Origin: JBDTNL01 sp039933785
GTDB lineage: Bacteria; Acidobacteriota; Thermoanaerobaculia; Multivoradales; JAGPDF01
Assembly: GCA_039933785.1 (NCBI GenBank)
Contig: JBDTNL010000096.1
Coordinates: forward strand, 1 to 11,758
Length of the DNA stretch: 11,758 nt
Direction: 5' to 3'
Below the pieces are notes generated by a model that saw only the letters and a program-made list of their open reading frames with translations, was not told the origin of the DNA and searched no databases. Positions within the stretch are counted from its first letter, which is position 1, and each line of letters starts with the position of its first letter. Positions 1-6,714 of this stretch are shown in pieces. The translations under genes were made by a program, and so were the position numbers.

Positions 1-205
1 ATTCGCAGCCGCCGTAGTAGCGCTTGCCGGGGTAGCCCTCGGCGTATTTGTTGGTCATCACCGAACCGGCGGCCTCGAGCACCGCCCGGCTGACGAAGTT
101 CTCCGAGGCGATCAGCTCCAGACCGTCGTTCTGGCGCGCCCGCTCGTCGGCGATGGCTTGGAAGATTTCCGGATCGGCGGCGCGAAGCGTCTGATAGTTC
201 GGCAT
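1..205 (-). CDS. glyA: Serine hydroxymethyltransferase, N-terminal part (cut by window edge)
   Basis: The gene starts at the ATG complementary to 203-205 and runs off the left edge, so only 68 residues are visible. The translation begins MPNYQTLRAADPEIFQAIAD and contains the family's N-terminal signatures ELIASENF and the later stretch NKYAEGYPGKRYYGG, which together are diagnostic for GlyA. The enzyme is a cytoplasmic PLP protein that interconverts serine plus tetrahydrofolate with glycine plus methylene-tetrahydrofolate. The PLP-binding lysine lies outside the window. A GGAG sequence about 8 nt upstream of the ATG can serve as ribosome binding site. It follows rpiB after only 22 nt on the same strand. 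The rpiB-glyA order is common in bacteria and suggests co-transcription. Confidence 0.95.
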   Translation of the reverse strand, partial: MPNYQTLRAADPEIFQAIADERARQNDGLELIASENFVSRAVLEAAGSVMTNKYAEGYPGKRYYGGCE

Positions 206-227
206 GCGGCGGCTCCGCTGAGGGGCT

Positions 228-674
228 CTAGTCGAGCGCGTGCTCGAGGTCGCTGATTTTCTGAATGCGGCGCTCGTGGCGGCCGCCCGCAAAAGGGGTG
301 CCGAGGAAGGTCTCGAGAATGATCTCAGCGTGCTCGGGAGCCACTTCACGGGCCCCGAGTGTCAGGACATTGGCGTTGTTATGAGCCCGCGCCAGGCCGG
401 CGTTGTACTGATTGTTGCAGCAGGCGGCGCGTACGCCGTGGACTTTGTTGGCTGAGATCGCCATGCCGACCCCGGTGCCGCAAACCAGGAGGCCCAGATC
501 CGCCTGGCCGCGGGCGACCGCGGTTCCGACGGCCCGGGCGAAGTCGGGGTAGTCGACGCTGTCGGGGCCGTTGGTCCCGAAATCGGCGACCTCGTGCCCC
601 AGACGCGCGAGCGTCTCGCGTAAACGGTCCTTTAGGAGATATCCGGCGTGATCGGCGCCAACGGCGATCTTCAT
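228..674 (-). CDS. rpiB: Ribose-5-phosphate isomerase B
   Basis: A 148-residue cytoplasmic enzyme that interconverts ribose 5-phosphate and ribulose 5-phosphate in the pentose phosphate pathway. It is full length for the RpiB/LacAB family. Visible signatures are GADHAGY near residues 6-12, DYPDFA at 41-46, the phosphate and active-site loop VCGTGVG with the catalytic Cys at 65, SANK at 74-77, and RAHNNAN with the conserved His at 98. I chose the ATG at 674 because the protein then begins MKIAVGADHAG, as in the family. An in-frame TTG at 683 would add three residues but has no better ribosome binding site. Neither start has a clear Shine-Dalgarno. glyA follows after 22 nt. A 9-bp hairpin separates it from the basic-protein gene upstream. 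Confidence 0.95.
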   Translation of the reverse strand: MKIAVGADHAGYLLKDRLRETLARLGHEVADFGTNGPDSVDYPDFARAVGTAVARGQADLGLLVCGTGVGMAISANKVHGVRAACCNNQYNAGLARAHNNANVLTLGAREVAPEHAEIILETFLGTPFAGGRHERRIQKISDLEHALD

Positions 675-696
675 CGTAAGCAACGACTGCGGCCGT

Positions 697-719
697 CGCC
701 GCCCCGGGCTGGGGCGGCG
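697..719 (-). terminator. GC hairpin after the basic-protein gene
   Basis: A perfect 9-bp inverted repeat (CGCCGCCCC at 697-705, GGGGCGGCG at 711-719) with a 5-nt loop lies 9 nt past the stop of the small basic-protein gene and 22 nt before the rpiB start. No T-tract follows on either strand, so it may be an mRNA 3'-end stabiliser or a Rho-assisted or attenuating hairpin rather than a classical intrinsic terminator. Confidence 0.45.
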
Positions 720-728
720 CGAGACGCT

Positions 729-1037
729 CTACTCCGAACTACCCTCGGCGGGGGTTTCATCGGTCTTTTTGGCCTTCTTGGCGGGCGCCTTCTTGGGCTT
801 CTCCGCGCCGTCTTCGGCCTTCTTCGCCGGAGCCTTGCGGGCCGCGGGCTTCTTCTTCTCGGTGCCCTCGCCGTGGCCCGCCTCGGCGGTCTTGGCCGGA
901 GCCGCGGCCGCAGCCGGCCGTTTCGACGCGGTGGGCTTTTCGGGGGTGCGCGCCGCCGCATCGGCGACCCGGCGTTGCTTCAGACGCTTCTGGCGGCGTT
1001 GACGCCGCCGGCGCAGTTCTCGATCCTTCTCTCGCAT
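729..1037 (-). CDS. Small, very basic histone-H1-like protein (hypothetical)
   Basis: A 102-residue protein. The first 23 residues are almost entirely charged (MREKDRELRRRRQRRQKRLK, then QRR). The rest is low-complexity Lys/Ala/Pro/Glu sequence with APAKKA at 69-74 and again at 84-89, ending in an acidic tail (DETPAEGSSE). There is no signal peptide, membrane segment or cysteine. The Ala-Lys-Pro repeats resemble bacterial histone-H1-like (HctB/AlgP-type) tails. The Arg-rich head recalls small hypothetical proteins of Planctomycetes and Acidobacteria, though that is from memory. DNA or RNA binding is inference. The start at 1037 is favoured over an upstream extension to 1172 because a perfect AGGAGG stands 4 nt before this ATG, and the extension would overlap the HTTM gene and reads as out-of-frame sequence. 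Confidence 0.75.
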   Translation of the reverse strand: MREKDRELRRRRQRRQKRLKQRRVADAAARTPEKPTASKRPAAAAAPAKTAEAGHGEGTEKKKPAARKAPAKKAEDGAEKPKKAPAKKAKKTDETPAEGSSE

Positions 1038-1041
1038 CGTT

Positions 1042-1047
1042 CCTCCT
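1042..1047 (-). promoter_or_regulatory. Strong ribosome binding site of the basic-protein gene
   Basis: AGGAGG on the minus strand, 4 nt before the ATG at 1037. This site decides the start of the basic protein and rules out the longer open frame that reaches 1172. Confidence 0.75.
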
Positions 1048-1113
1048 GCAGTTTTTGAGCGCGCTACGACGGGCACTCGGTGCGCGCCAGCTTGCCCGAA
1101 GGGCCTCCGGCTG

Positions 1114-2610
1114 TCAACGGGGGTGCGGCGGAGGTTCGCTGGTGCGCTCGCCTCGCAGCGGAACTCCGGCACAGGACTGTTGCCAGAGCGCCAGGGGTCG
1201 CGGCGGGAGTTCGCGATCCGGCGGCACGGTTTCCTCGAGCATATAGAGGAGGGTGAGGTCCTCCAATCGATCGCCTCCCCGATGCTGCTCGTTCCAGTCG
1301 CGGCACAGAAAGTTGCCGAACAAGCGACGGTGCTTCACGAATTCCGGCTGGCGCAACTGCTCGAGATATTTCACCCAATGCGCATTGCGCGCAGAGGCCG
1401 CCACGGAGACCGGCTTGTCGGGGCTCGGGAGCTCGCCGCTCCAGACGTCCATCGCGCGGCCGTCCGCAAGCCGCCCGAGGGCTACGTACCATCCGTCGTC
1501 CAGGGGAGGGTGCGGGGCAAACATGTCCCAGGTCTGTTGCAGGCCGACCGCGGCGCCGGCGGTACCGAAGTCTTGATCGTCGACGACATGCAGGCTCCAG
1601 AGCGCGCCGTAGACGAGGAGCAGAGTCGCCGCGCACTCCCCGATCTTCCCGTATGGCCGTGACGTCAGGACCTCGGCGTGGCGAGTCCGTCGACGGAGGG
1701 TCGAGAGGACGCGGGCGCCAAGACCGGCGAGTCGGGGCGTCTCCCGCGCCAGCCAGTCCCAGGCCGCGGCGGGAAGAAACAGCAGCCAGGCTGCGGCGCA
1801 AATCCACGGGAACAGACCGAGGTACATGGCCGGCCCGAGACCCAAGACGTGAAACGCCACGAACACGAGCACGACGAGAACGCGAAGCCCCGAGGTCGCG
1901 AGCGGGCTCCACACCAGCGCGGGACCCAGCCATTCGAGGGCGAGCGTGGCGTGAGTCGCAAGTCCTAGAACGCGTGGGAACTGTTTGAGGTAGTGCCCCC
2001 ACGGCGAGACCATTTGGTCGAAACTGAGCGCGATCCAAATCGCCGTCCCCGCCCCATGCCAGGCCGCTCCGCTCTTCGCCGCGGCGGTGAACCAGTACAC
2101 CAGGCAGAATTGCAGTTGAATCGCCAGGGTGCCGGCGGTGAGAACCGGGCCGGGTTGCTCGCCGGCCGCCGATTGCGGACGGTCCAGGGAGCCGCGGATT
2201 CCGAGCGGAACGAAGAGACTGAAAAGGAGCAGCACGCGGAGCAGGTTGTCTGCCCCCGAGAGGATGGCCGGGTTGCGAGCCTGGAGCGAAATGAGCAGGT
2301 AGCACGAGAGGGCGGTTGCGGTGCGAGTGCGATAGCCCAGCAGCAGGCTTACGGCTGCTGCGGTCGCGAGCACGAAAAGTGCCGTTTCCCAGGCCGCATT
2401 GCCGAACAATGCGTGCACCGAAAGGTGGGCTCGGAGCCCGACCCACTGGAGGTCGGCCCAGCGCGGAAGGATTCCGAAGTCGGTGTAGTGGGCTCGCAGG
2501 TCGCGCGCTCGCCCGACGAGGTCGGCGAGCAACAGCAGCCCGAGTGAGATCCGAAAGGCCGCCAACGCCCGCGGGTCGACCGCCAATTTCTCGCGCCAGC
2601 GGGTTCTCAT
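1114..2610 (-). CDS. HTTM-domain integral membrane protein (vitamin-K-dependent gamma-carboxylase-like)
   Basis: A 498-residue polytopic inner-membrane protein. The N-terminal stretch FRISLGLLLLADLVGRARDL followed by AHYTDFGILPR matches the start of the HTTM domain (the bacterial relative of the vitamin-K-dependent gamma-carboxylase membrane domain). Later matches are QFCLVYWFTAAAKSG in mid-protein and FHVLGLGPAMYLGLFPW, then LLFLPAAAWD. I count about seven to nine hydrophobic segments in the first 390 residues. The last ~130 residues are soluble, beginning QQTWDMFAPHPP, a pattern I associate with HTTM proteins. Carboxylase activity has not been shown for most bacterial members and should not be assumed. 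The gene follows the TonB receptor after 69 nt containing a strong hairpin. The ATG at 2610 has no Shine-Dalgarno in front. Confidence 0.82.
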   Translation of the reverse strand: MRTRWREKLAVDPRALAAFRISLGLLLLADLVGRARDLRAHYTDFGILPRWADLQWVGLRAHLSVHALFGNAAWETALFVLATAAAVSLLLGYRTRTATALSCYLLISLQARNPAILSGADNLLRVLLLFSLFVPLGIRGSLDRPQSAAGEQPGPVLTAGTLAIQLQFCLVYWFTAAAKSGAAWHGAGTAIWIALSFDQMVSPWGHYLKQFPRVLGLATHATLALEWLGPALVWSPLATSGLRVLVVLVFVAFHVLGLGPAMYLGLFPWICAAAWLLFLPAAAWDWLARETPRLAGLGARVLSTLRRRTRHAEVLTSRPYGKIGECAATLLLVYGALWSLHVVDDQDFGTAGAAVGLQQTWDMFAPHPPLDDGWYVALGRLADGRAMDVWSGELPSPDKPVSVAASARNAHWVKYLEQLRQPEFVKHRRLFGNFLCRDWNEQHRGGDRLEDLTLLYMLEETVPPDRELPPRPLALWQQSCAGVPLRGERTSEPPPHPR

Positions 2611-2632
2611 GGGTGGAGGGATCAGAGCACGA

Positions 2633-2663
2633 CCGGCGCTGGAGGGTAGTCCTCCAGCGCCGG
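2633..2663 (-). terminator. Strong hairpin after the TonB-receptor gene
   Basis: A perfect 13-bp inverted repeat (CCGGCGCTGGAGG at 2633-2645, its complement at 2651-2663) with a 5-nt loop. It begins 16 nt past the receptor stop codon and ends 22 nt before the HTTM start. No T-run follows on the minus strand. The position strongly suggests termination or 3'-end protection of the receptor mRNA. Partial read-through to the HTTM gene is possible. Confidence 0.6.
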
Positions 2664-2679
2664 GGGAATTCGAAGACTC

Positions 2680-5667
2680 CTACCAGACGAAGCGCAGACC
2701 GACCTGAATCTGGCGCGGATCGCCGTCGCCGCTCTGCACCGTGCCGTCGAAGTTGAAAATCAAATTGGTGACTTCCGGGCGGCGAAAGTTGGCGCTGTTG
2801 AACAGGTTGAAGACCTCGAGGATGGGCTCGAGCTGGAAGGCGCCGACGTGGAACGGACGCGACACCCGTAGATCGAGCGAATTGAACACGTTGTCCTTGC
2901 GCCCCAGATTGCGCTGGGTCACCGAGCCGTCCGGATTGATGCGATCCGTTGGGGCGTTGGCCACGGCACCACTGGCAGTGATCGACTGCGGTTGCGCCGA
3001 GCGGTAGGCGTAGCGCACGTTGATGTCGACATCGCCGGGGGCGCGATAGAGCAACCAGGCGTTGAAACGATCGCGCTGATCGCGATCCGAGTAGCCATAT
3101 TCCGCGTTGAGGTCGGTGACCTTGGCGTAGCGGAAGGAGAACGGATCGCGCTCGTTGTCGTCGTCGGACTTGTCCTTCGAGTAGGTGTAGTAGATCTGGT
3201 ATTGGAAATTGTGCGACCACCGCTTGTTGAGGCCGAGGGTGACGCCGTTGTAGAGACTCCGGGCGGTCGACTCGACCGTGGTCAAGGTGGCGATTCCGTT
3301 CGCTCCGCCGGCTCCGAGGCCCGTGCCCCAAGGTGATCCCAGGAGGGGATCGTTGCGGTTGACGAAGCGCGAGATGTGCTCGCCCTTGGCGTAGTTGTAC
3401 TTGACAAGGAAGCCGAGATCGCCGGTGAGCTCGCGCTCATAGCTCAGGCTGGCGGCATACGTGCGTGGATTCTTGAAATGGCGATCGAAGACGAAAACGT
3501 CGGGATCGAAAGGATCGCCAACCCGGGTGATGAGCGTGCCATACGCCGGAACCGGGCCGAGGAATGGACTCGCGGGGCTGCTGCGGAACAGGTTCTGACC
3601 GCGGCTGCCGTTGGTCGAGCGGGTGGACGCGAGATTCAGCCCGGGCACGCGGCCGTAGAAGATGCCGGCGGTGGCGCGGATCACGGACCTTCCGTTGTCC
3701 TGTGGATCCCAGGTGACGCCGAGCCGCGGCTGCCACATGGCGTAGTCGGACGGAATCTTACCGTTCGAGGGGAAGGTCTGCGGGCCCGCGGCCGTGTTGA
3801 CGGTCTTGCCGATGAAGTCCTTGAAGAAGACTTGATTCGGGGGCGTGATCGGGTCGGGCTCAATCTGCGCCTCCCAGCGCAAGCCATACTGGAACGTCAG
3901 GTTGGAGCGCGGCTGCCACTTGTCTTGCGCGAATACCGCGGGCTCTTTCTGGGGGATCTTCTGCGTACCGGCCTGCTCGGATGTGAGCCCGCCGACGCCG
4001 GCCTGCTGCAGGTACAGGAGCACCGGGCCGGTGATCGAGGTTCCAGCCGGACAGACTCCGACCTGCGAGGAACTGCCGTCGGAGCACTCGACGAACTTCG
4101 GGTTGCGGGCGAAATTCAGGAATCCAGCGGTCGAGTCGAAGATGTAGCGCCCGTTGGCGAAGCCGACGAACGTCTGATTGGAGCTCACCCAGTTGTACTC
4201 GAGGCCGGCCTTGAGGTTGTGGTTGCCGTGCAGGATCGACAGGTTGTCGTTCGCCTGATAGCGCTCATCGTAGTACTTGACCGGAATGAAGAACGGCATG
4301 CCGAAGCGATACGAGTTGGCGAAATCGAACGCCGTGTCGGGCAGCGGCCGACCGGTGGCGGCGTTGATCGGGCCGTCGTACGACCGGGGCCGATTCTCGC
4401 GTGCGTACTGGAAGCGGAACTCGTTCAAATAGTTGTCCGAGAGGGTGCTGATGATCGAGCCGGAAATAGAGTGCGAGTCGTCCTTCTCGGTGGCGTTCGC
4501 GCTGCGGCCCCAGGAGTCCACGTCGAAGGTACCGTTCTTCTGCTCGGACTTGGTGTAGTTCAAACGCACGCTGAACAGATTGTCCGCCGAAGCCTGCCAA
4601 TCCAACTTGCCGAGGAGGACGGTGGCGTCGTTCGTGCGGTCGATCGAGCCGTTTTCGTTCGTGATGCCGATGCTATTGAAATAGTCGAGGACGGCGGGCT
4701 CGATGCGGTTTGGATCGTTTTGCTTGGTCGAGCTCGCTTTCTGCACGTCGCCGGCGATGAAATAGAACACGTGATCCGTGCTCACTGGGCCGCCGAGGGT
4801 GAACCCATACTGGCCCTGATCCTCGGGGAACTTCTTGGCCTCTGCGCCGTTCGCCTTCTTCGCGGGCGAGGACAGGCTGTCGTTCTTGTAGAAAGCGTGG
4901 GCCGTGCCGTGATGACTGTTGGTACCCGACTTGGTCACCACGTTCACGAAGCCGGACTGCGAGCGGCCGAACTCGGCCGGCGCGCCGTCGGCGACCACGA
5001 CCACTTCCTGTACCGCGTCGAGGTTGAAGGTGAACGGGGGGCGCTGGCCTCCGCGCTGCTCGCCGAAGAAGGGATTGTTGAAATCAGCGCCGTCGACCGA
5101 GACGTTGTTGCTGATGCCCTTCTGACCGTTGATCGAGAGCTCGTCGCCGTCCGGACCTTGCACCGTGGTGACGCCGGGGGTGAGCTTGGTGTAGTCGAGA
5201 AAGTTGCGGCCGTTGTTGGGCAGGCCCTGAATCGACCTCACGTCGATGCGGGTCGAACCCTCCGTTCGCGTGGTCTCGACGGTGGGCGCCTCACCACTCA
5301 CCGTGATTTGTTCCTGCACGGCGGAAATCTGCATCTGCAATTGGAGATTCACCGACTGACCAACTTGCAGGTCGAGTCCGTCGCGGATCAGCGTCGCGAA
5401 GCCCTGCAGGCTGGCGGTCACCTGATACGGGCCGAGCGGCAGCAGCAGTGCGCGAAAGCGCCCGTTCGCTTCGGTGGTGATGGTCTTCTCGAAGTTCGTG
5501 GCGGTGTTCTTGACCGCCACGGTGGCGCCCGGCAAAGCGGCACCCGAAGGATCGACCACCGTACCTTCGATGACGCCGGTGGTGGCCTGCGATTGCGCGA
5601 GCAGCGCTCCCGTCAGGGTCACGATGGCCACGACGAATAGGACCAAGATCCGCGACGACTTCGACAT
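2680..5667 (-). CDS. TonB-dependent receptor, Oar-like, with carboxypeptidase-regulatory-like N-terminal domain
   Basis: A 995-residue outer-membrane receptor. Residues 1-28 form a signal peptide (hydrophobic core LVLFVVAIVTLTGALLA, cleavage near AQSQA). Residues 30-112 form a carboxypeptidase-regulatory-like beta-sandwich (GVIEGTVVDPSGAALPGATV). A TonB-box-like EQITVSGEAP lies at 119-128. The plug follows at about 130-255, with NGRNFLDYTKLTPGV, SVDGADFNNPFFGEQ and EFGRSQSGFVNVVTKSGTN. The rest is the 22-strand barrel, ending QIQVGLRFVW. Length and order match the Oar-type receptors abundant in Acidobacteriota. The substrate cannot be read from the sequence. The start at 5667 is fixed by AGGAGG 8 nt upstream and by the signal peptide; a longer frame to 5784 lacks both. 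It has a candidate promoter in the 126-bp gap upstream. Only two cysteines are present, at 528 and 539. Confidence 0.93.
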   Translation of the reverse strand: MSKSSRILVLFVVAIVTLTGALLAQSQATTGVIEGTVVDPSGAALPGATVAVKNTATNFEKTITTEANGRFRALLLPLGPYQVTASLQGFATLIRDGLDLQVGQSVNLQLQMQISAVQEQITVSGEAPTVETTRTEGSTRIDVRSIQGLPNNGRNFLDYTKLTPGVTTVQGPDGDELSINGQKGISNNVSVDGADFNNPFFGEQRGGQRPPFTFNLDAVQEVVVVADGAPAEFGRSQSGFVNVVTKSGTNSHHGTAHAFYKNDSLSSPAKKANGAEAKKFPEDQGQYGFTLGGPVSTDHVFYFIAGDVQKASSTKQNDPNRIEPAVLDYFNSIGITNENGSIDRTNDATVLLGKLDWQASADNLFSVRLNYTKSEQKNGTFDVDSWGRSANATEKDDSHSISGSIISTLSDNYLNEFRFQYARENRPRSYDGPINAATGRPLPDTAFDFANSYRFGMPFFIPVKYYDERYQANDNLSILHGNHNLKAGLEYNWVSSNQTFVGFANGRYIFDSTAGFLNFARNPKFVECSDGSSSQVGVCPAGTSITGPVLLYLQQAGVGGLTSEQAGTQKIPQKEPAVFAQDKWQPRSNLTFQYGLRWEAQIEPDPITPPNQVFFKDFIGKTVNTAAGPQTFPSNGKIPSDYAMWQPRLGVTWDPQDNGRSVIRATAGIFYGRVPGLNLASTRSTNGSRGQNLFRSSPASPFLGPVPAYGTLITRVGDPFDPDVFVFDRHFKNPRTYAASLSYERELTGDLGFLVKYNYAKGEHISRFVNRNDPLLGSPWGTGLGAGGANGIATLTTVESTARSLYNGVTLGLNKRWSHNFQYQIYYTYSKDKSDDDNERDPFSFRYAKVTDLNAEYGYSDRDQRDRFNAWLLYRAPGDVDINVRYAYRSAQPQSITASGAVANAPTDRINPDGSVTQRNLGRKDNVFNSLDLRVSRPFHVGAFQLEPILEVFNLFNSANFRRPEVTNLIFNFDGTVQSGDGDPRQIQVGLRFVW

Positions 5668-5675
5668 GGACACTT

Positions 5676-5681
5676 CCTCCT
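5676..5681 (-). promoter_or_regulatory. Ribosome binding site of the TonB receptor
   Basis: AGGAGG on the minus strand, 8 nt before the ATG at 5667. It sets the receptor start immediately in front of the signal peptide. Confidence 0.75.
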
Positions 5682-5731
5682 TTTGGCCCGCTGGGGGCCG
5701 GGGCGAACCTGAGACGACAGTTGTTACGAGC

Positions 5732-5760
5732 AGCGTATGGCGACCCTGTGACGGGGTCAA
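5732..5760 (-). promoter_or_regulatory. Candidate sigma70-type promoter for the TonB receptor
   Basis: On the minus strand TTGACC (5755-5760) and TACGCT (5732-5737) are separated by exactly 17 nt. The -35 box matches 5 of 6 consensus bases, the -10 only 3 of 6. Transcription would start near 5725, giving a leader of about 58 nt that includes the AGGAGG site. An interrupted dyad GACCC-7 nt-GGGTC covers the -35 box and part of the spacer and could be an operator. Confidence 0.4.
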
Positions 5761-5793
5761 GCGAAGCCGCCTTTGCGGTCTCACCTATCGCTT

Positions 5794-6714
5794 TCAGCGC
5801 GGACTGCCGAAGCACTGTACCCAGAGCACTTCCCAGCCGTTGGCGTCGTGACCGAAGGCGACACCAAACCCCACATCGCGATAGAGCGGTGAGAGCAGGT
5901 TCTCGCGATGCGCTGGGCTGTGGAGCCATCCGTCCATGACCTCGGCGACCGAGAACTGACCCTGAGCGATGTTCTCGCCGAGGGCGGTGAAATCGCCGTA
6001 GCCGGCGGCCTGGGCGCGCTCGCGCACGGTGGTGCCGTCGGGTGCGACGTGTCCGTAGTGCGAGCTCTGCAGCATCAGCCGGGCATACTTCTGGGCGCAG
6101 TCGACCAGATGGGGCTCGAGGGTGAGAGCGACGCGATGGGCCTCCATGCGGGCGGCGTTGGTAGTCGCCAGCATTTCCTGGCGCATCGCGGCGAGGTCTT
6201 GCAGGCCTGCCGTCTGCTGGCGGAAAAAGTCCGGCAAGGCAAGGCCGACGAGCAGGCTGACGTAGGTCACTCCATCAGCCCTAGCGGTTCCGGCGCCGAG
6301 GTCCTTCGCCTCCGGTGCGAGCAGCTCGCGGTAGCTCTTGCTGCTGCCGCGCTCCCATTCGGCGAAGAGCTCGGGTATGCCGGAGCTGGTCGACGCCAGC
6401 AGCTCGGCGATCGAATGCGGTTCGTAGCCCGCGGCTTGCGTGCGCTCCAGAAGACCCATCGAGTCGAGGCTGCGCACCAGCATTCCCGCACGCGCCTGTT
6501 CCTCGGCACGCCGCTGCGCCATTGCCGAAAGGTGCTCCTCCAGTCGGAGGGGAGACACGCCGTGGGCGGCGCGGGCCGTGTTCGCTCGCATCAGCAGATC
6601 CTGCGCGGCGACCACGGTCGGAGGATTCGGCGGCAGCGAGTCCTGGGCCTCACCGGGCATGGCGAAGAGCAGGCACCCGAGAGCGAGCGAAGCGGTCGTG
6701 CGCCGGGCGTTCAT
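5794..6714 (-). CDS. Secreted protein with two tandem CAP (SCP/PR-1-like) domains
   Basis: A 306-residue exported protein. The signal peptide covers residues 1-23 or 24 (LALGCLLFAMPGEAQ). The C-terminal CAP domain, about 178-304, has the family signatures: SHYGH at 218-222, GENIA at 246-250 and HSPAHRENLLSPLYRDVGFG at 265-284. Its His and Glu residues of the CAP cavity are intact. Residues about 37-160 read as a second, degenerate CAP domain (LLMRANTARAAHGVSPLRLEEHLS, split over 40-63, then AEWERGSS and LLAPEAKDLGAG). Here the HSPAHR segment is replaced by GSSKSYR, so its active cavity is probably lost. The start at 6714 is chosen because the signal peptide follows directly, and the ATG overlaps the stop of the upstream barrel gene (TGATG), indicating translational coupling. 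Bacterial CAP proteins are extracytoplasmic; the biochemical role here is unknown. Confidence 0.85.
   Translation of the reverse strand: MNARRTTASLALGCLLFAMPGEAQDSLPPNPPTVVAAQDLLMRANTARAAHGVSPLRLEEHLSAMAQRRAEEQARAGMLVRSLDSMGLLERTQAAGYEPHSIAELLASTSSGIPELFAEWERGSSKSYRELLAPEAKDLGAGTARADGVTYVSLLVGLALPDFFRQQTAGLQDLAAMRQEMLATTNAARMEAHRVALTLEPHLVDCAQKYARLMLQSSHYGHVAPDGTTVRERAQAAGYGDFTALGENIAQGQFSVAEVMDGWLHSPAHRENLLSPLYRDVGFGVAFGHDANGWEVLWVQCFGSPR

Noticed and set aside
1038..1113. Possible terminator (GCCC-TTC-GGGC) between the HTTM and basic-protein genes
   Set aside because: The stem is only 4 bp and no T-run follows; it is too weak to report as a feature.
1064..3331. A 755-codon minus-strand frame crossing the HTTM and receptor genes
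   Set aside because: The translation is Arg/Pro/Ser-rich, and it overlaps two well-supported genes in another frame and crosses their hairpin terminator.
3376..5640. A 754-codon open frame on the plus strand, antisense to the TonB receptor
   Set aside because: It is an exact shadow of the receptor's reading frame in GC-rich DNA. The translation is Val/Arg/Glu/Gly-rich with no domain or ribosome binding site, while the minus strand has a complete receptor.
5668..5784. N-terminal extension of the TonB receptor to 5784
   Set aside because: It would place 39 Arg/Pro-rich residues before the signal peptide. AGGAGG precedes the ATG at 5667.
6661..6714. Lipoprotein signal (Cys14) in the CAP protein
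   Set aside because: The residues before Cys14 (ALG) do not fit the lipobox well, and the hydrophobic core continues past the cysteine, so signal peptidase I cleavage near residue 23 is more likely.
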